Assembly (NCBI RefSeq): GCF_001895025.1
Contig: NZ_BCXI01000040.1
Coordinates: forward strand, 22,568 to 86,567
Direction: 5' to 3'
From: Rhodococcus zopfii NBRC 100606 = JCM 9919
GTDB taxonomy: Bacteria > Actinomycetota > Actinomycetes > Mycobacteriales > Mycobacteriaceae
DNA length: 64,000 nt
Position 1 is the first letter of the stretch. Each line of letters begins with the position of its first letter. Shown piece after piece: positions 27,079 to 35,661 of this stretch. The notes beneath the pieces are model-generated. The model saw only the letters and a program-made list of their open reading frames with translations, made no database searches and was not told where the DNA came from. The translations under genes and the position numbers were made by a program.

Positions 27079-29019
27079 TGCCAGTTTCGGAATGATGCCG
27101 CCGGCCAGCACATCCTCGAGCTGACGGGGCGACAACCTGTGCCGCACCGGAATGTCCACCTCACGGGTCGAATCATGCACCGACAGATCGGGCCCGGCCA
27201 CGAGCGCGTCACGCAGCCCGTCGAGGACGAACACATCGCCTTGCTCGATCGCGTCGTAGTCGTCCGGGTTCTCGAATTCGAGAGCGAGGACACCGAAGTT
27301 CGCGAGGTTCTGCCAGTGGATCCGCGCGAACGACTTCGCGAGCACGACGCGGAGACCGAGATACCGCGGCGTGATGGCAGCATGCTCACGCGACGATCCC
27401 TGCCCGTAGTTCTCCCCGCCGACGACGATGTGTCCCGAGGTGTGCGTGGCCGCGGCCCGCTCCGGATAGGTCTCGTCGACCTGGGTGAAGGTGAACTGCG
27501 CGAGCTTGGGGATGTTGGACCGGAAGGGCAATGCCCGAGCTCCCGCCGGCGAGATCTCGTCGGTGGAGATGTTGTCTGCGACCTTCAACAGAACAGGAGC
27601 CTCGATCCGGTCCGGCAAGGGCGGGAAATCGGGCAGCGACGAGATGTTCGGTCCCTTCACCGGTTCGATGTTTCGTGCCTCCTCCTCCGGCGGCGGAGCG
27701 GCGAGCATCGCGGTGTTCACCGACGCGGCCGCAGGCAACTCCAGTGTCGGGTAGTCCATGCCGGCCTGCGCGGCCCAATCACGCGGGTCGGTGATGCAAC
27801 CGGTCAGTGCGGAGGCTGCCGCGGTCTCCGGCGAACACAACCACACCGAGTCCTCCCGGGTACCGGAGCGACCGGGGAAGTTCCTCGGCATGGTGCGCAA
27901 CGAGTTCCGCCCGGTCGCGGGGGCCTGCCCCATGCCGATGCAGCCCATGCATCCGGACTGGTGGATGCGGGCTCCGGCGGTCACGAGGTCGAGCGTGGCA
28001 CCCATGCGGGTGAGGTCGGAGTAGATCTCCCGCGAGGACGGGTTGATGTCGAAGCTGACCTCCGGGAGGGTCTGCCGTCCGGCGACCATCGCGGCCGCGA
28101 TCGCGAAGTCGCGCAGTCCGGGGTTCGCGGACGATCCGATGACGACCTGTGCGACCGGTTCCCCGGCGACCTCACGCACGGCCACCACATTGCCCGGCGA
28201 CGACGGCTTCGCGATCAGCGGTTCGATGGAAGACAGGTCGACGTGCTCGACGAGGTCGTATCCCGCGCCCGGGTCGGCGACGACCTCGACGAAGTCCTTC
28301 TCCCGGCCCTCCGACCTCAGGAACTCGCGCACCGCGTCGTCGGCAGGGAACACGGTGGTGGTCGCACCGAGTTCGGCGCCCATGTTCGCGATCACGTGCC
28401 GGTCCATCGCGGTCAGCGTCTCCAGTCCAGGCCCGTGATATTCGAGAATCCGCCCGACTCCGCCCTTGACGCCGTGCCGGCGGAGCATCTCGAGAATCAC
28501 GTCCTTCGCCGAGCACCACGGCGGCAGAGCGCCGGTCAGCTCCACACCCCAGATCTCGGGCATCCGCAGGTTCAGCGGCTCGCCGGCGATGGCCAGCGCC
28601 ACCTCGAGTCCGCCGACGCCGATGGCGAGCATGCCGAGCGAGCCGGCCGCAGGCGTGTGCGAATCGGATCCGGCCAGCGTCTTGCCCGGTATCCCGAACC
28701 GCTGCATGTGCGTCGGGTGTGAAACCCCGTTGCCCGGCTTGGAGAACCACAGCCCGTACCGCAGGCAGGAGGTGCGCAGGTACTCGTGGTCTTCGGCGTT
28801 CTTCTCGTCGGCCTGCAGCAGGTTGTGGTCGACGTATTGGACGCTGACCTCCGTCCGCGCGCGATCGAGATGCAGCGCTTCGAGTTCCTGCATCACCAGG
28901 GTTCCTGTGGCGTCCTGGGTGAGGGTCTGGTCGATCCGGATCGCTATCTCCTCGCCGGGGACCATCTCCCCGGACATCAGATGGTCTCCGATGAGCTTGC
29001 ACGCAACGTTCTCCGACAT
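27058..29019 (-). CDS. acn: aconitate hydratase family protein lacking the first cluster cysteine
   Basis: 653 aa with all aconitase domains: N-terminal SDSHTPAAGSLGMLAIGVGG, a central cluster region and a C-terminal swivel (GGENYGQGSSREHAA). It should isomerise citrate/isocitrate or a related hydroxyacid. In classical aconitases the cluster is held by one Cys in GSCTN and two in a later CxxC. Here the CxxC is present (Cys357, Cys360 in SGCMGCIG) but the first site reads GSSANPG, with Ser297 in place of Cys. This may be typical of a short bacterial subfamily rather than damage. ATG at 29019. Substrate therefore less certain. Confidence 0.82.
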   Translation of the reverse strand: MSENVACKLIGDHLMSGEMVPGEEIAIRIDQTLTQDATGTLVMQELEALHLDRARTEVSVQYVDHNLLQADEKNAEDHEYLRTSCLRYGLWFSKPGNGVSHPTHMQRFGIPGKTLAGSDSHTPAAGSLGMLAIGVGGLEVALAIAGEPLNLRMPEIWGVELTGALPPWCSAKDVILEMLRRHGVKGGVGRILEYHGPGLETLTAMDRHVIANMGAELGATTTVFPADDAVREFLRSEGREKDFVEVVADPGAGYDLVEHVDLSSIEPLIAKPSSPGNVVAVREVAGEPVAQVVIGSSANPGLRDFAIAAAMVAGRQTLPEVSFDINPSSREIYSDLTRMGATLDLVTAGARIHQSGCMGCIGMGQAPATGRNSLRTMPRNFPGRSGTREDSVWLCSPETAAASALTGCITDPRDWAAQAGMDYPTLELPAAASVNTAMLAAPPPEEEARNIEPVKGPNISSLPDFPPLPDRIEAPVLLKVADNISTDEISPAGARALPFRSNIPKLAQFTFTQVDETYPERAAATHTSGHIVVGGENYGQGSSREHAAITPRYLGLRVVLAKSFARIHWQNLANFGVLALEFENPDDYDAIEQGDVFVLDGLRDALVAGPDLSVHDSTREVDIPVRHRLSPRQLEDVLAGGIIPKLALRERGR

Positions 29020-29090
29020 GGTGGCTCCCGTCCGCGCCCGGGGCGCCGACGGCGGACCGGGCGGCGGCTGTCGATTTCGTTACCTCCAGC

Positions 29091-29171
29091 ATGCGCCGGT
29101 TCGATCGCGAGAACTACCGCGCCCGCCACCACCGGGCGGGTCTGGACGGACAGACCCTGAACGAGCGCTAA
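29091..29171 (+). pseudogene. 3'-end remnant of a second flavin monooxygenase
   Basis: A short frame (26 codons plus stop) opening MRRFDRENYRARHH. Its RRFDRENYR matches the C-terminal RRFDRENYR of the monooxygenase ending at 27078. The two 27-bp stretches (27007-27033 and 29094-29120) agree at 23 positions, and the differences are almost all silent third-base changes, so both were once under protein selection. The aconitase gene lies between the copies. There is no ribosome site, so it is most likely a leftover tail. Confidence 0.45.
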
Positions 29172-29197
29172 CTCCTCGGGTGTGGGATCGTGAGGTC

Positions 29198-29893
29198 ATG
29201 ACCGTCTCCGACGCGACCAACTCCGACGCGACCATGCTGTCGACGCTGCTCGACGCCCGGTACAGCTGCCGTGCGTTCCTGTCCAAGCAGGTGCCGCGCG
29301 AGGACATCGAACGCATGCTGCGGATGGCCCAGCGCACCCCGTCGTGGTGCAACTCGCAGCCGTGGCAGGTGCACGTGACCAGCGGGGACGCCACCGACCG
29401 GCTCCGGGCGGCCACGTACGAGCAGGCCGCCTCCGGGCTCCTCGACCCGGACATCGCAGGTCCCGTCGAGTACCGCGGCGAGTACGCCGAGCGCCGGCGC
29501 AACGCGGGATACGCCCTGTACAACGCACTGAGCATCGCCCGCGACGACTATCCCGAGCGCACCCGGCAGATGCTCGAGAACTACCGGTTCTTCGGCGCCC
29601 CGCACGTCGCGATCGTTACCACCGACAAGCAGCTCGGCACGTACGGCGCCGTCGACTGCGGCGGCTACGTCGCCACCCTGCTGCTCGCCGCGCAGGCCCT
29701 CGGCATCGCCGCGGTCCCCCAGGCCGCCGTCGCGATGACCGCGACGGCGCTGCGCAACGAGCTGAACATCTCCGATGAGCGCGACATCGTGTGCGCCATC
29801 TCGTTCGGCTACGCCGACGAGTCCCATCCGGCGAACACGTGCCGCACCGACCGGGCCGAGCTCGGCGACGTCGTGCGGTGGGTGGAGGACTGA
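29198..29893 (+). CDS. nitroreductase-family flavoprotein
   Basis: 231 aa FMN-dependent oxidoreductase of the nitroreductase fold: RYSCRAF near residue 20, RTPSWCNSQPWQVHVTSG for FMN contacts, and the C-terminal ISFGYAD strand. Likely NAD(P)H-dependent reduction of nitro or quinone compounds; natural substrate unknown. ATG at 29198 chosen, with GTGAGGT just upstream. Divergent from the aconitase gene. Confidence 0.88.
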   Translation: MTVSDATNSDATMLSTLLDARYSCRAFLSKQVPREDIERMLRMAQRTPSWCNSQPWQVHVTSGDATDRLRAATYEQAASGLLDPDIAGPVEYRGEYAERRRNAGYALYNALSIARDDYPERTRQMLENYRFFGAPHVAIVTTDKQLGTYGAVDCGGYVATLLLAAQALGIAAVPQAAVAMTATALRNELNISDERDIVCAISFGYADESHPANTCRTDRAELGDVVRWVED

Positions 29894-29973
29894 CCACCCC
29901 CAGGGGTGCTGTTTCGTGACGCTGCGGCGGCGCAGGCTCGAGGTGTCGAATTACCGCCCCGAGAGGAACCACC

Positions 29974-30558
29974 GTGACCGACACCGAAACCGAAGCACTG
30001 CTCCGCAATTGGGTTCCGCGCGCCGTCGCCGGTGAACCGCACGCCGTGGGCGTGGTGGTGCGCTCGGTCCATCCGCACGTGATGCGTTTCTGCGACGCAC
30101 GGATGGACGCGCACACCCGGGCCCACACCCCGGTCGAGGATCTCGCCCAGGAGGTGTGCCTCGCACTGACCCGCGCGCTGCCTCGCTACCGCGACCGGGG
30201 GACCTCGGTGCTGCGTTTCGCGTTCGGTATCGCCACCCGCAAGATCGCCGACGCCCGCCGCAGCGCGGCCCGGTCCGCGCCGCACGTGCACGAGGTGGCG
30301 GCGCCCGGGCCGGAGGAAGCCGTGCTCGACGAGGAGTTGATCGCTGCCGCACAGCGACTCATGGCAACGCTGCCCGAACAGCAACTGCTCGTGCTGAAAC
30401 TGCGCGTCATGCAGGGCTACAGCACGGAACGCACCGCCGAACTTCTCGGCACCACGCCGGGCGCGGTCCGCATCGCCCAGCACCGGGCTCTGAATCGTAT
30501 CCGGCTGCAGCTCAATCGGATTGAGCACGCAGATACCGCCCGAAGTGCGGCACGGTGA
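29974..30558 (+). CDS. ECF RNA polymerase sigma factor (SigD/ShbA-like)
   Basis: 194 aa. Region 2 contains TPVEDLAQEVCLALTRALPRY and the following FAFGIATRKIADARR, closely resembling mycobacterial SigD / streptomycete ShbA. Region 4 has LPEQQLLVLKLRVMQGYSTE and the HTH 'TERTAELLGTTPGAVRIAQHR'. GTG at 29974 follows GAGAGGAACCACC. No anti-sigma factor gene is adjacent. The last 47 bp overlap the convergent ATPase gene. Confidence 0.85.
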   Translation: MTDTETEALLRNWVPRAVAGEPHAVGVVVRSVHPHVMRFCDARMDAHTRAHTPVEDLAQEVCLALTRALPRYRDRGTSVLRFAFGIATRKIADARRSAARSAPHVHEVAAPGPEEAVLDEELIAAAQRLMATLPEQQLLVLKLRVMQGYSTERTAELLGTTPGAVRIAQHRALNRIRLQLNRIEHADTARSAAR

Positions 30559-31699
30559 ATCCGATGAAGCCGCGCTCCGCGGAGTAGATCAGCCCCTTTT
30601 TGATGAGCCCGTCCCGCGCCGGGGACAACGACGCCGGTTTACGTCCGAGTTCCGCTGCGATCTTCGACGTGGCGACGGGCCCGTCGTCACCGGACAGGTC
30701 GGCCATCGCACGCATGTATTCGCGTTCGGCGGGCGTCGCACGTTCGTAGCGGGATCCGAAGAACCCGACGGCGAGTTCTTCCTCGGCCGCCGGTGCCCCG
30801 ACCCGCACGTCCTCCGCGGTGATCGGGCTCGCCGCCGCCACGTCCCACGTGGCCTTGCCGTAGGCCTGCACGAAGTAGGGGTATCCGTCGGCCGTCTCGT
30901 AGAGGGCATCGAGCGCGTCCTGGGTGAACTCGACGTCCTCGCGTTCGGCGGGGGCGATGAGCGCCAGGTCGGCGGCGGCACGTTCGAGCCGGTCGATGCG
31001 GTGATAGGTGAACAGCCGCTCCGAGTAACTCTTCGACGCGGACAACACCGCCGGTAGATGCGGCAGGCCCGCACCGACGACGATGAGCGGTGCGGCGTCC
31101 TGGCTCAGCTCGTGACAGGCTCCGCAGATCGCCGAGACGTCGGCCGCGCCGAGATCCTGCATCTCGTCGATGAACAGGGCGATGCCCACCCCGACGTCGC
31201 GGGCCAGACCGGACGCGTCGACGAGCAGTTCCACGAGGTCGATCTCGATGTCGCCCGAGTCCGCGCGACCCTTGACGGCGGGCGCGTCGATCCCCGGCTG
31301 CCAGCGTTCCCGCATGCCCTTGTCCGCGGTGGCGCGCAGCGCAAACGACTTGAGGACGCCGAGGAAGTAGTCGACCGATTCGCGGTCCGGGTGCGCCGCC
31401 GCGATCTCCCGCACCGCCATGTGCAGCGCCGACGACAGCGGTCGCCGCAGGTCCTGGTCCGGGCGCGCTTCGATCTTGCCGGTGCCCCAGCTGCGGGCGA
31501 TCGCGGCCGAGCGCAGGTGATTGAGCAGCACGGTCTTGCCGACACCGCGCAGCCCGGTGAGCACAACACTCCGCTCCGGCCGGCCCCGCGCGATACGTTC
31601 GAGCACCACTTCGAACGCCGTGAGCTGCTTGTCGCGGCCGGCGAGTTCGGGCGGGCGCTGTCCCGCGCCCGGGGCATACGGGTTGCGGACCGGGTCCAT
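30512..31699 (-). CDS. AAA/ORC-like ATPase with C-terminal winged-helix
   Basis: 395 aa. Walker A GLRGVGKT is near residue 51, Walker B ALFIDEMQDL near 165, then a sensor segment and a C-terminal helical/winged region (SGDDGPVATSKIAAELGRKP, then a DGLIKKGLI helix) of the Cdc6/STAND kind. Function unknown; such proteins are often archaeal-type ATPases or sensors. ATG at 31699 gives the family-like start (MDPVRNPYAPG); no ribosome site is seen, so translation may be leaderless. Its 3' end overlaps the sigma factor gene by 47 bp. Confidence 0.75.
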   Translation of the reverse strand: MDPVRNPYAPGAGQRPPELAGRDKQLTAFEVVLERIARGRPERSVVLTGLRGVGKTVLLNHLRSAAIARSWGTGKIEARPDQDLRRPLSSALHMAVREIAAAHPDRESVDYFLGVLKSFALRATADKGMRERWQPGIDAPAVKGRADSGDIEIDLVELLVDASGLARDVGVGIALFIDEMQDLGAADVSAICGACHELSQDAAPLIVVGAGLPHLPAVLSASKSYSERLFTYHRIDRLERAAADLALIAPAEREDVEFTQDALDALYETADGYPYFVQAYGKATWDVAAASPITAEDVRVGAPAAEEELAVGFFGSRYERATPAEREYMRAMADLSGDDGPVATSKIAAELGRKPASLSPARDGLIKKGLIYSAERGFIGFTVPHFGRYLRAQSD

Positions 31700-31825
31700 C
31701 GGTCGATGGTAACGACAGGTGGGCGCGATTCCGCGTTCATCCGGACGGTGATTCGCGGACCCGGGGAGTCGCCCCCGGCTCGCTTTCGCCGGACACCGGG
31801 ATGCAGACATACGCATACTAGACTT

Positions 31826-31843
31826 TGACATTCGTTTCCATTA
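31826..31843. promoter_or_regulatory. probable Zur-like (zinc uptake regulator) box
   Basis: The leftward reading TAATGGAAACGAATGTCA agrees at most positions with the actinobacterial Zur pattern of ATGAAAA-N-ATTTTCA type, as I remember it. It lies 19 bp before the start of an AztD-like zinc chaperone gene. Recognition is by eye and the symmetry is imperfect. Confidence 0.45.
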
Positions 31844-31861
31844 ACGCGTAGATCTGTGCCC

Positions 31862-33085
31862 ATGAAAACCCTCCTCCGTCCCGGCGTCGCCGCGCTGTCC
31901 GCCGGACTCGCCGTCACCCTGCTCGCGGGATGCTCGTCGACCGATACCGACACCGACACCGGGTCGACCGCCCCCGCCGGCACCCCGGCCGAGACCGCGT
32001 CGGCGCAACCACGGCTGGCCCTCACCTACGACGGCGGCGTCCTCGTCGTCGATGCCACCAGCCTCGACGTGGTCGCGGACCTGCCGTTGGACGGGTTCAA
32101 TCGCCTCAGCCCCGCGGGCGACGGCCGCCACGTGTTCGTCACGACCGCCGGTGGGTTCCGGGCACTGGACACCGGCAGCTGGTCGGAGCCGCACGGCGAC
32201 CATGCGCACCACTACGCCGGCGACCCTCGTTGGTCCGGAACGGATTTCGAGGCCACCAAGCCCGGGCATGTCGTCGCGCACGCGGGGCGGACCGCACTGT
32301 TCGACGACGGCACCGGCCGCATCGAGCTGTTCGATCCGGCCGGCCTCGCGGACGGCGCACCGGAGGTCGAGACGGTCACGCTGCCCGACGCGCATCACGG
32401 GGTCGCAGTGCCCCTGTCCAACGGTGGCCTGCTCATCACGCTCGGAAACAGCGACTCCCGCAACGGAATCGCCGTCCTCGATGCCGCAGGCACCGAGACG
32501 GTCCGCAACGAACAGTGCCCGGGTGTCCACGGGGAAGCGACCGCCCGGGACGAGACGATCGTCGTCGGCTGCGAGGACGGCATGCTCGTCTACCGGGGCG
32601 GAACCATCACCAAGGTGACCGCTCCCGATCCGTATGCACGTCTCGGCAATCAGGCGGGGTCGGAGGACTCCGAGGTCGTACTGGGCGACTACAAGACCGA
32701 CCCGGACGCCGAACTCGAACGGCCCGAACGCATTGCACTGGTGAACACGGCCACCTCGGGACTGCGGCTGGTCGATCTCGGCACCAGCTACACCTTCCGG
32801 TCGCTCGGTCGCGGACCGGACGGTGAGGCCCTGGTGCTCGGCACGGACGGCAACCTGCACGTCGTCGACGAGCACACGGGAGAGGTGATCCGGAAGATCG
32901 CCGTCGTCGATCCGTGGACCGAACCCGGCGAGTGGCAGCAGCCGCGCCCCGCCATGAAGGTACTGGGCGGCACGGTCTTCGTCACCGACCCTGCCGACGA
33001 CGAGCTGCACGCCGTCGATCTCGCCACCGGCGCGATCACCACCGGCGCCCTGCCGCAGACCCCCAACGAGATCAGCGGAACCTGA
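31862..33085 (+). CDS. aztD: AztD-like periplasmic zinc metallochaperone lipoprotein
   Basis: 407 aa. Lipoprotein signal with LLAGC ending at Cys24. The mature protein is a beta-propeller-like repeat and carries a histidine-rich loop GDHAHHYAG near residue 115, matching the zinc site of AztD. AztD hands zinc to the substrate-binding protein AztC in zinc ABC importers. No aztA, aztB or aztC gene is in the window, so this is an orphan copy. A Zur-like box upstream supports zinc control. Its stop is directly adjacent to the convergent DUF4185 gene (0 bp gap). Confidence 0.78.
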   Translation: MKTLLRPGVAALSAGLAVTLLAGCSSTDTDTDTGSTAPAGTPAETASAQPRLALTYDGGVLVVDATSLDVVADLPLDGFNRLSPAGDGRHVFVTTAGGFRALDTGSWSEPHGDHAHHYAGDPRWSGTDFEATKPGHVVAHAGRTALFDDGTGRIELFDPAGLADGAPEVETVTLPDAHHGVAVPLSNGGLLITLGNSDSRNGIAVLDAAGTETVRNEQCPGVHGEATARDETIVVGCEDGMLVYRGGTITKVTAPDPYARLGNQAGSEDSEVVLGDYKTDPDAELERPERIALVNTATSGLRLVDLGTSYTFRSLGRGPDGEALVLGTDGNLHVVDEHTGEVIRKIAVVDPWTEPGEWQQPRPAMKVLGGTVFVTDPADDELHAVDLATGAITTGALPQTPNEISGT

Positions 33086-34555
33086 TCACCGTTCGATGCG
33101 GGTGCGCAGCAGGAAGGTGTTGTAGTCGGACCAGGTCGAAAGCATGAAGTAGACATCCTCGTCGGTCGACCACGGGTGGAGGAACCCGCCGTACAACTCG
33201 GCGTGCTCCTCCACCCCGACGAGGCGGGCGCTCTCCGACCACGCTCCCTGCGGGGTGTCCGACTCGCGCAGCACGATCGCGGCCTTCGCGGTGTCCAGAT
33301 ACGCCATCTGCCACCGCCCCGCGGCGGCGTCGAACCGGACGGACAACTCCGCGGCCGGTCCGTGTACCACGGGGGTCGCCGCGGTGTAACCACCCACGTG
33401 GGTCCAGCTGCCGTCGCGCCAGTACTGATAGGCGTCCGGTTCGAGCACCCGGTCCTCGGGTACCCGCGCCAGCGCCACCGATCCGAGCCGTGTGTTCGGG
33501 GTGCCGAAGAGATACACATAGCCCTCGGCGGGCACCGCCGCCGCCACCTGGAAGTTCGTCACCCCGAAGATGTTGTCCCACCGGGCATGCGGATCCTTCG
33601 TCCACGTCGACCCGCCGTCGTCGGAGTAGGCGATGCCACCGTGGTTGGTCCACCAGGTGGCCGGGATGCTGTTCCACGTGCGGATCGACATGTAGGTCAG
33701 ATACTGACGCGACCCGACCGCGAACCCCGAGGTGGGAATCACCGTGATCTCGACGTTGTCGAGCTTGCGGCTGCTCAGGACCTCGGCCGCGTGACACCGT
33801 GAATCCTGCACCATCGAATCGAACGTCATGCCGTCGGCGAGGTCGCGGTCGGTGCTGAATGCGAGGACGTTGCTGCGCCAGTCCTCGCCCTGCCCGCCCG
33901 GCGGGTGAAAGCCCCGGCCGACCGTGTCGCCGAACGCGACGGCGATCCGTCCCGGCTCCGACTCCCACATGACGCCGAGGTCGGTGCCGTGCACCTGCCA
34001 GCGCTTGTCGGTCCGGTTGATCGAACCGGCGCCGGTCTGCTTGGCAACGGTGGTGACGTCCACGACGTTCGGGGCCGGCGGCGCCGGAGCGAGCGGGGCG
34101 GGTTCGATCGGCGCCTGCGCGCCGCCGGGCTCGGGGGCGGGCGGCTCCGGATCGGGCCCGGGCACCGGCGCGCCGAAGTAGAAGGGGGTCGGCATCAGGC
34201 CGATGCGCGGCAGCAACGGCGAGGTCCGTGCGGGCTCGCCGGTCAGGTCCGGGCAGGGGTCGGCGCACGGGTCCGCCGGAAGCGGGTCCGGTTCGACTCG
34301 CACCGGCACCGGCTCCGGCGCCGGGTAGGGCACGGTCGTGATCACCGGGTACGGCACGGGGATGTCCAGCTCGGACGGCACCACCGACTCGTGGCTCCAC
34401 GTGTCGGTGGCACAGGGCCCGGTTCCGGTTGTCCCGTCCGGTTCGTCCGCCGCGGCAACGACCGGTTGCCCGGTTGCAACGACCACCGCGGCCAGCATCA
34501 CCGCCCCGGGCAGTCCGCGCCGGTTCCGTCCTGACCGCCGGTCCACTGCCTGCAT
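33086..34555 (-). CDS. secreted DUF4185-domain protein with proline-rich linker
   Basis: 489 aa if started at ATG 34555, or 518 aa from 34642. The shorter form gives an arginine-rich signal peptide (NRRGLPGAVMLAAVVVATG) and a cleavage region VVAAADEP. A Pro/Val-rich, then Pro/Ala-rich linker covers ~50-175. The remaining ~310 residues are a DUF4185 five-bladed-propeller-like domain (GVMWESEPGRIAVAFGDT, GGIAYSDDGGSTWTKD, WSTDEDVYFMLSTW). Such proteins are secreted and may bind or cleave glycans; no catalytic residue is assigned. Confidence 0.75.
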   Translation of the reverse strand: MQAVDRRSGRNRRGLPGAVMLAAVVVATGQPVVAAADEPDGTTGTGPCATDTWSHESVVPSELDIPVPYPVITTVPYPAPEPVPVRVEPDPLPADPCADPCPDLTGEPARTSPLLPRIGLMPTPFYFGAPVPGPDPEPPAPEPGGAQAPIEPAPLAPAPPAPNVVDVTTVAKQTGAGSINRTDKRWQVHGTDLGVMWESEPGRIAVAFGDTVGRGFHPPGGQGEDWRSNVLAFSTDRDLADGMTFDSMVQDSRCHAAEVLSSRKLDNVEITVIPTSGFAVGSRQYLTYMSIRTWNSIPATWWTNHGGIAYSDDGGSTWTKDPHARWDNIFGVTNFQVAAAVPAEGYVYLFGTPNTRLGSVALARVPEDRVLEPDAYQYWRDGSWTHVGGYTAATPVVHGPAAELSVRFDAAAGRWQMAYLDTAKAAIVLRESDTPQGAWSESARLVGVEEHAELYGGFLHPWSTDEDVYFMLSTWSDYNTFLLRTRIER

Positions 34556-34660
34556 CACGTCCGAGATCGTGACACAGCCGGCCGACGGGTGCAGCGGCGA
34601 GGTCCGGCCGTCACGCGGTGCGTCTGCCACTGCCCGGCGCATCCCCCGATTCCCTCGTTC

Positions 34661-34706
34661 ATCCGGCTATCTATCGGATTCTAGGAAACGTGGTAGATAA
34701 CCGGAT
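34661..34706. repeat. 15-bp inverted repeat in the divergent otsB control region
   Basis: Arms 34661-34675 (ATCCGGCTATCTATC) and 34692-34706 (GGTAGATAACCGGAT) pair at 12 of 15 positions around a 16-base spacer. It sits between the DUF4185 gene and otsB. It could be an operator with two half-sites or an RNA hairpin; no family is recognised. Confidence 0.45.
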
Positions 34707-34815
34707 ACAAGGGTGTTCTCGGCGACGCTCCCCGCCGGGAGTCACGGCGCCGACCCGCCGATCCGTGCGACGATGTGACTCGCCACCGACTCCGGCCTCC
34801 TGGAGGTGCTGAACG

Positions 34816-35625
34816 ATGCAGGAAACGGCAGTGCGCGACGTTCCCCCCGCGCTCGGGAACCCCGCACTCGCTCGCCGACTCGCCGGCAGACGGCCGGCCG
34901 TGTTCCTCGATTACGACGGCGTCCTCAGCCCGATCGTGGCGCGACCCGAGGATGCGGTGATGTCGGAGAGCATGCGCACCGTCGTCCACGACCTGGCCAC
35001 CCGCGTTCCGGTGTGCGTCGTCACCGGCCGCGACCGCGGCGTCGCGCAACAGTTGATGGGTGTCGACGACCTCGCGGTCGCCGGCAGTCACGGATTCGAC
35101 ATCTGGACACCGACGCGGGGCTCGCTCTCCGACGCCTACGTCGCGCGCTACACCGATCTCGTCGCGGAGGTCACCGAACGGCTCCGCGACGAGACCCGCG
35201 GCATCCCCGGTGCACACGTCGAATCGAAACGCGCATCGGTTGCCGTTCACTATCGCCTCGTCGATCCCGCCGACCGCGACCGCATCGCGGCGACGGTGCG
35301 GTCCGTGCTGGACGACTACGCAGGCAGGTTGAAGCTCACTCCCGGCAAGATGGTGTACGAACTCGGACCGAACGTCGACTGGAACAAGGGCAAGGCCGTC
35401 CTCTACCTCATCGACGTGCTCGGCCTCGACGGCGACGACGTGGTTCCGATCTACCTCGGCGACGACATCACCGACGAGTACGCGTTCCGGGCGTTGCGCG
35501 ACCGCGGGATCGGCATCCTCGTCGGGGATCCCGACGACCCCGAGGTGGCGAATCGGACCACGGCGGCCCACTACGCACTGGCCTCCGTCGACGACGTGGA
35601 GCGTTTCCTGGCCACCCTGACCTGA
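34816..35625 (+). CDS. otsB: trehalose-6-phosphate phosphatase
   Basis: 269 aa HAD-type phosphatase converting trehalose-6-phosphate to trehalose. Motif I LDYDGVLSP has Asp32 and Asp34. 'VTGRDRG' is motif II-like, and 'GDDITDEYAF' is motif IV with the paired aspartates. A cap domain lies between. Ribosome site GGAGGT. It heads a three-gene operon with a GH65 enzyme and a beta-phosphoglucomutase-like enzyme. No otsA is in the window. Confidence 0.9.
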   Translation: MQETAVRDVPPALGNPALARRLAGRRPAVFLDYDGVLSPIVARPEDAVMSESMRTVVHDLATRVPVCVVTGRDRGVAQQLMGVDDLAVAGSHGFDIWTPTRGSLSDAYVARYTDLVAEVTERLRDETRGIPGAHVESKRASVAVHYRLVDPADRDRIAATVRSVLDDYAGRLKLTPGKMVYELGPNVDWNKGKAVLYLIDVLGLDGDDVVPIYLGDDITDEYAFRALRDRGIGILVGDPDDPEVANRTTAAHYALASVDDVERFLATLT

Positions 35626-35661
35626 CCACCGGTACGTCGCGTGACTGGGAGGTGAAACACC

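Noticed and set aside
28466..29197. Upstream extension of the nitroreductase frame to 28466
   Set aside because: The extension runs antisense through the aconitase N-terminus; the family start is at 29198.
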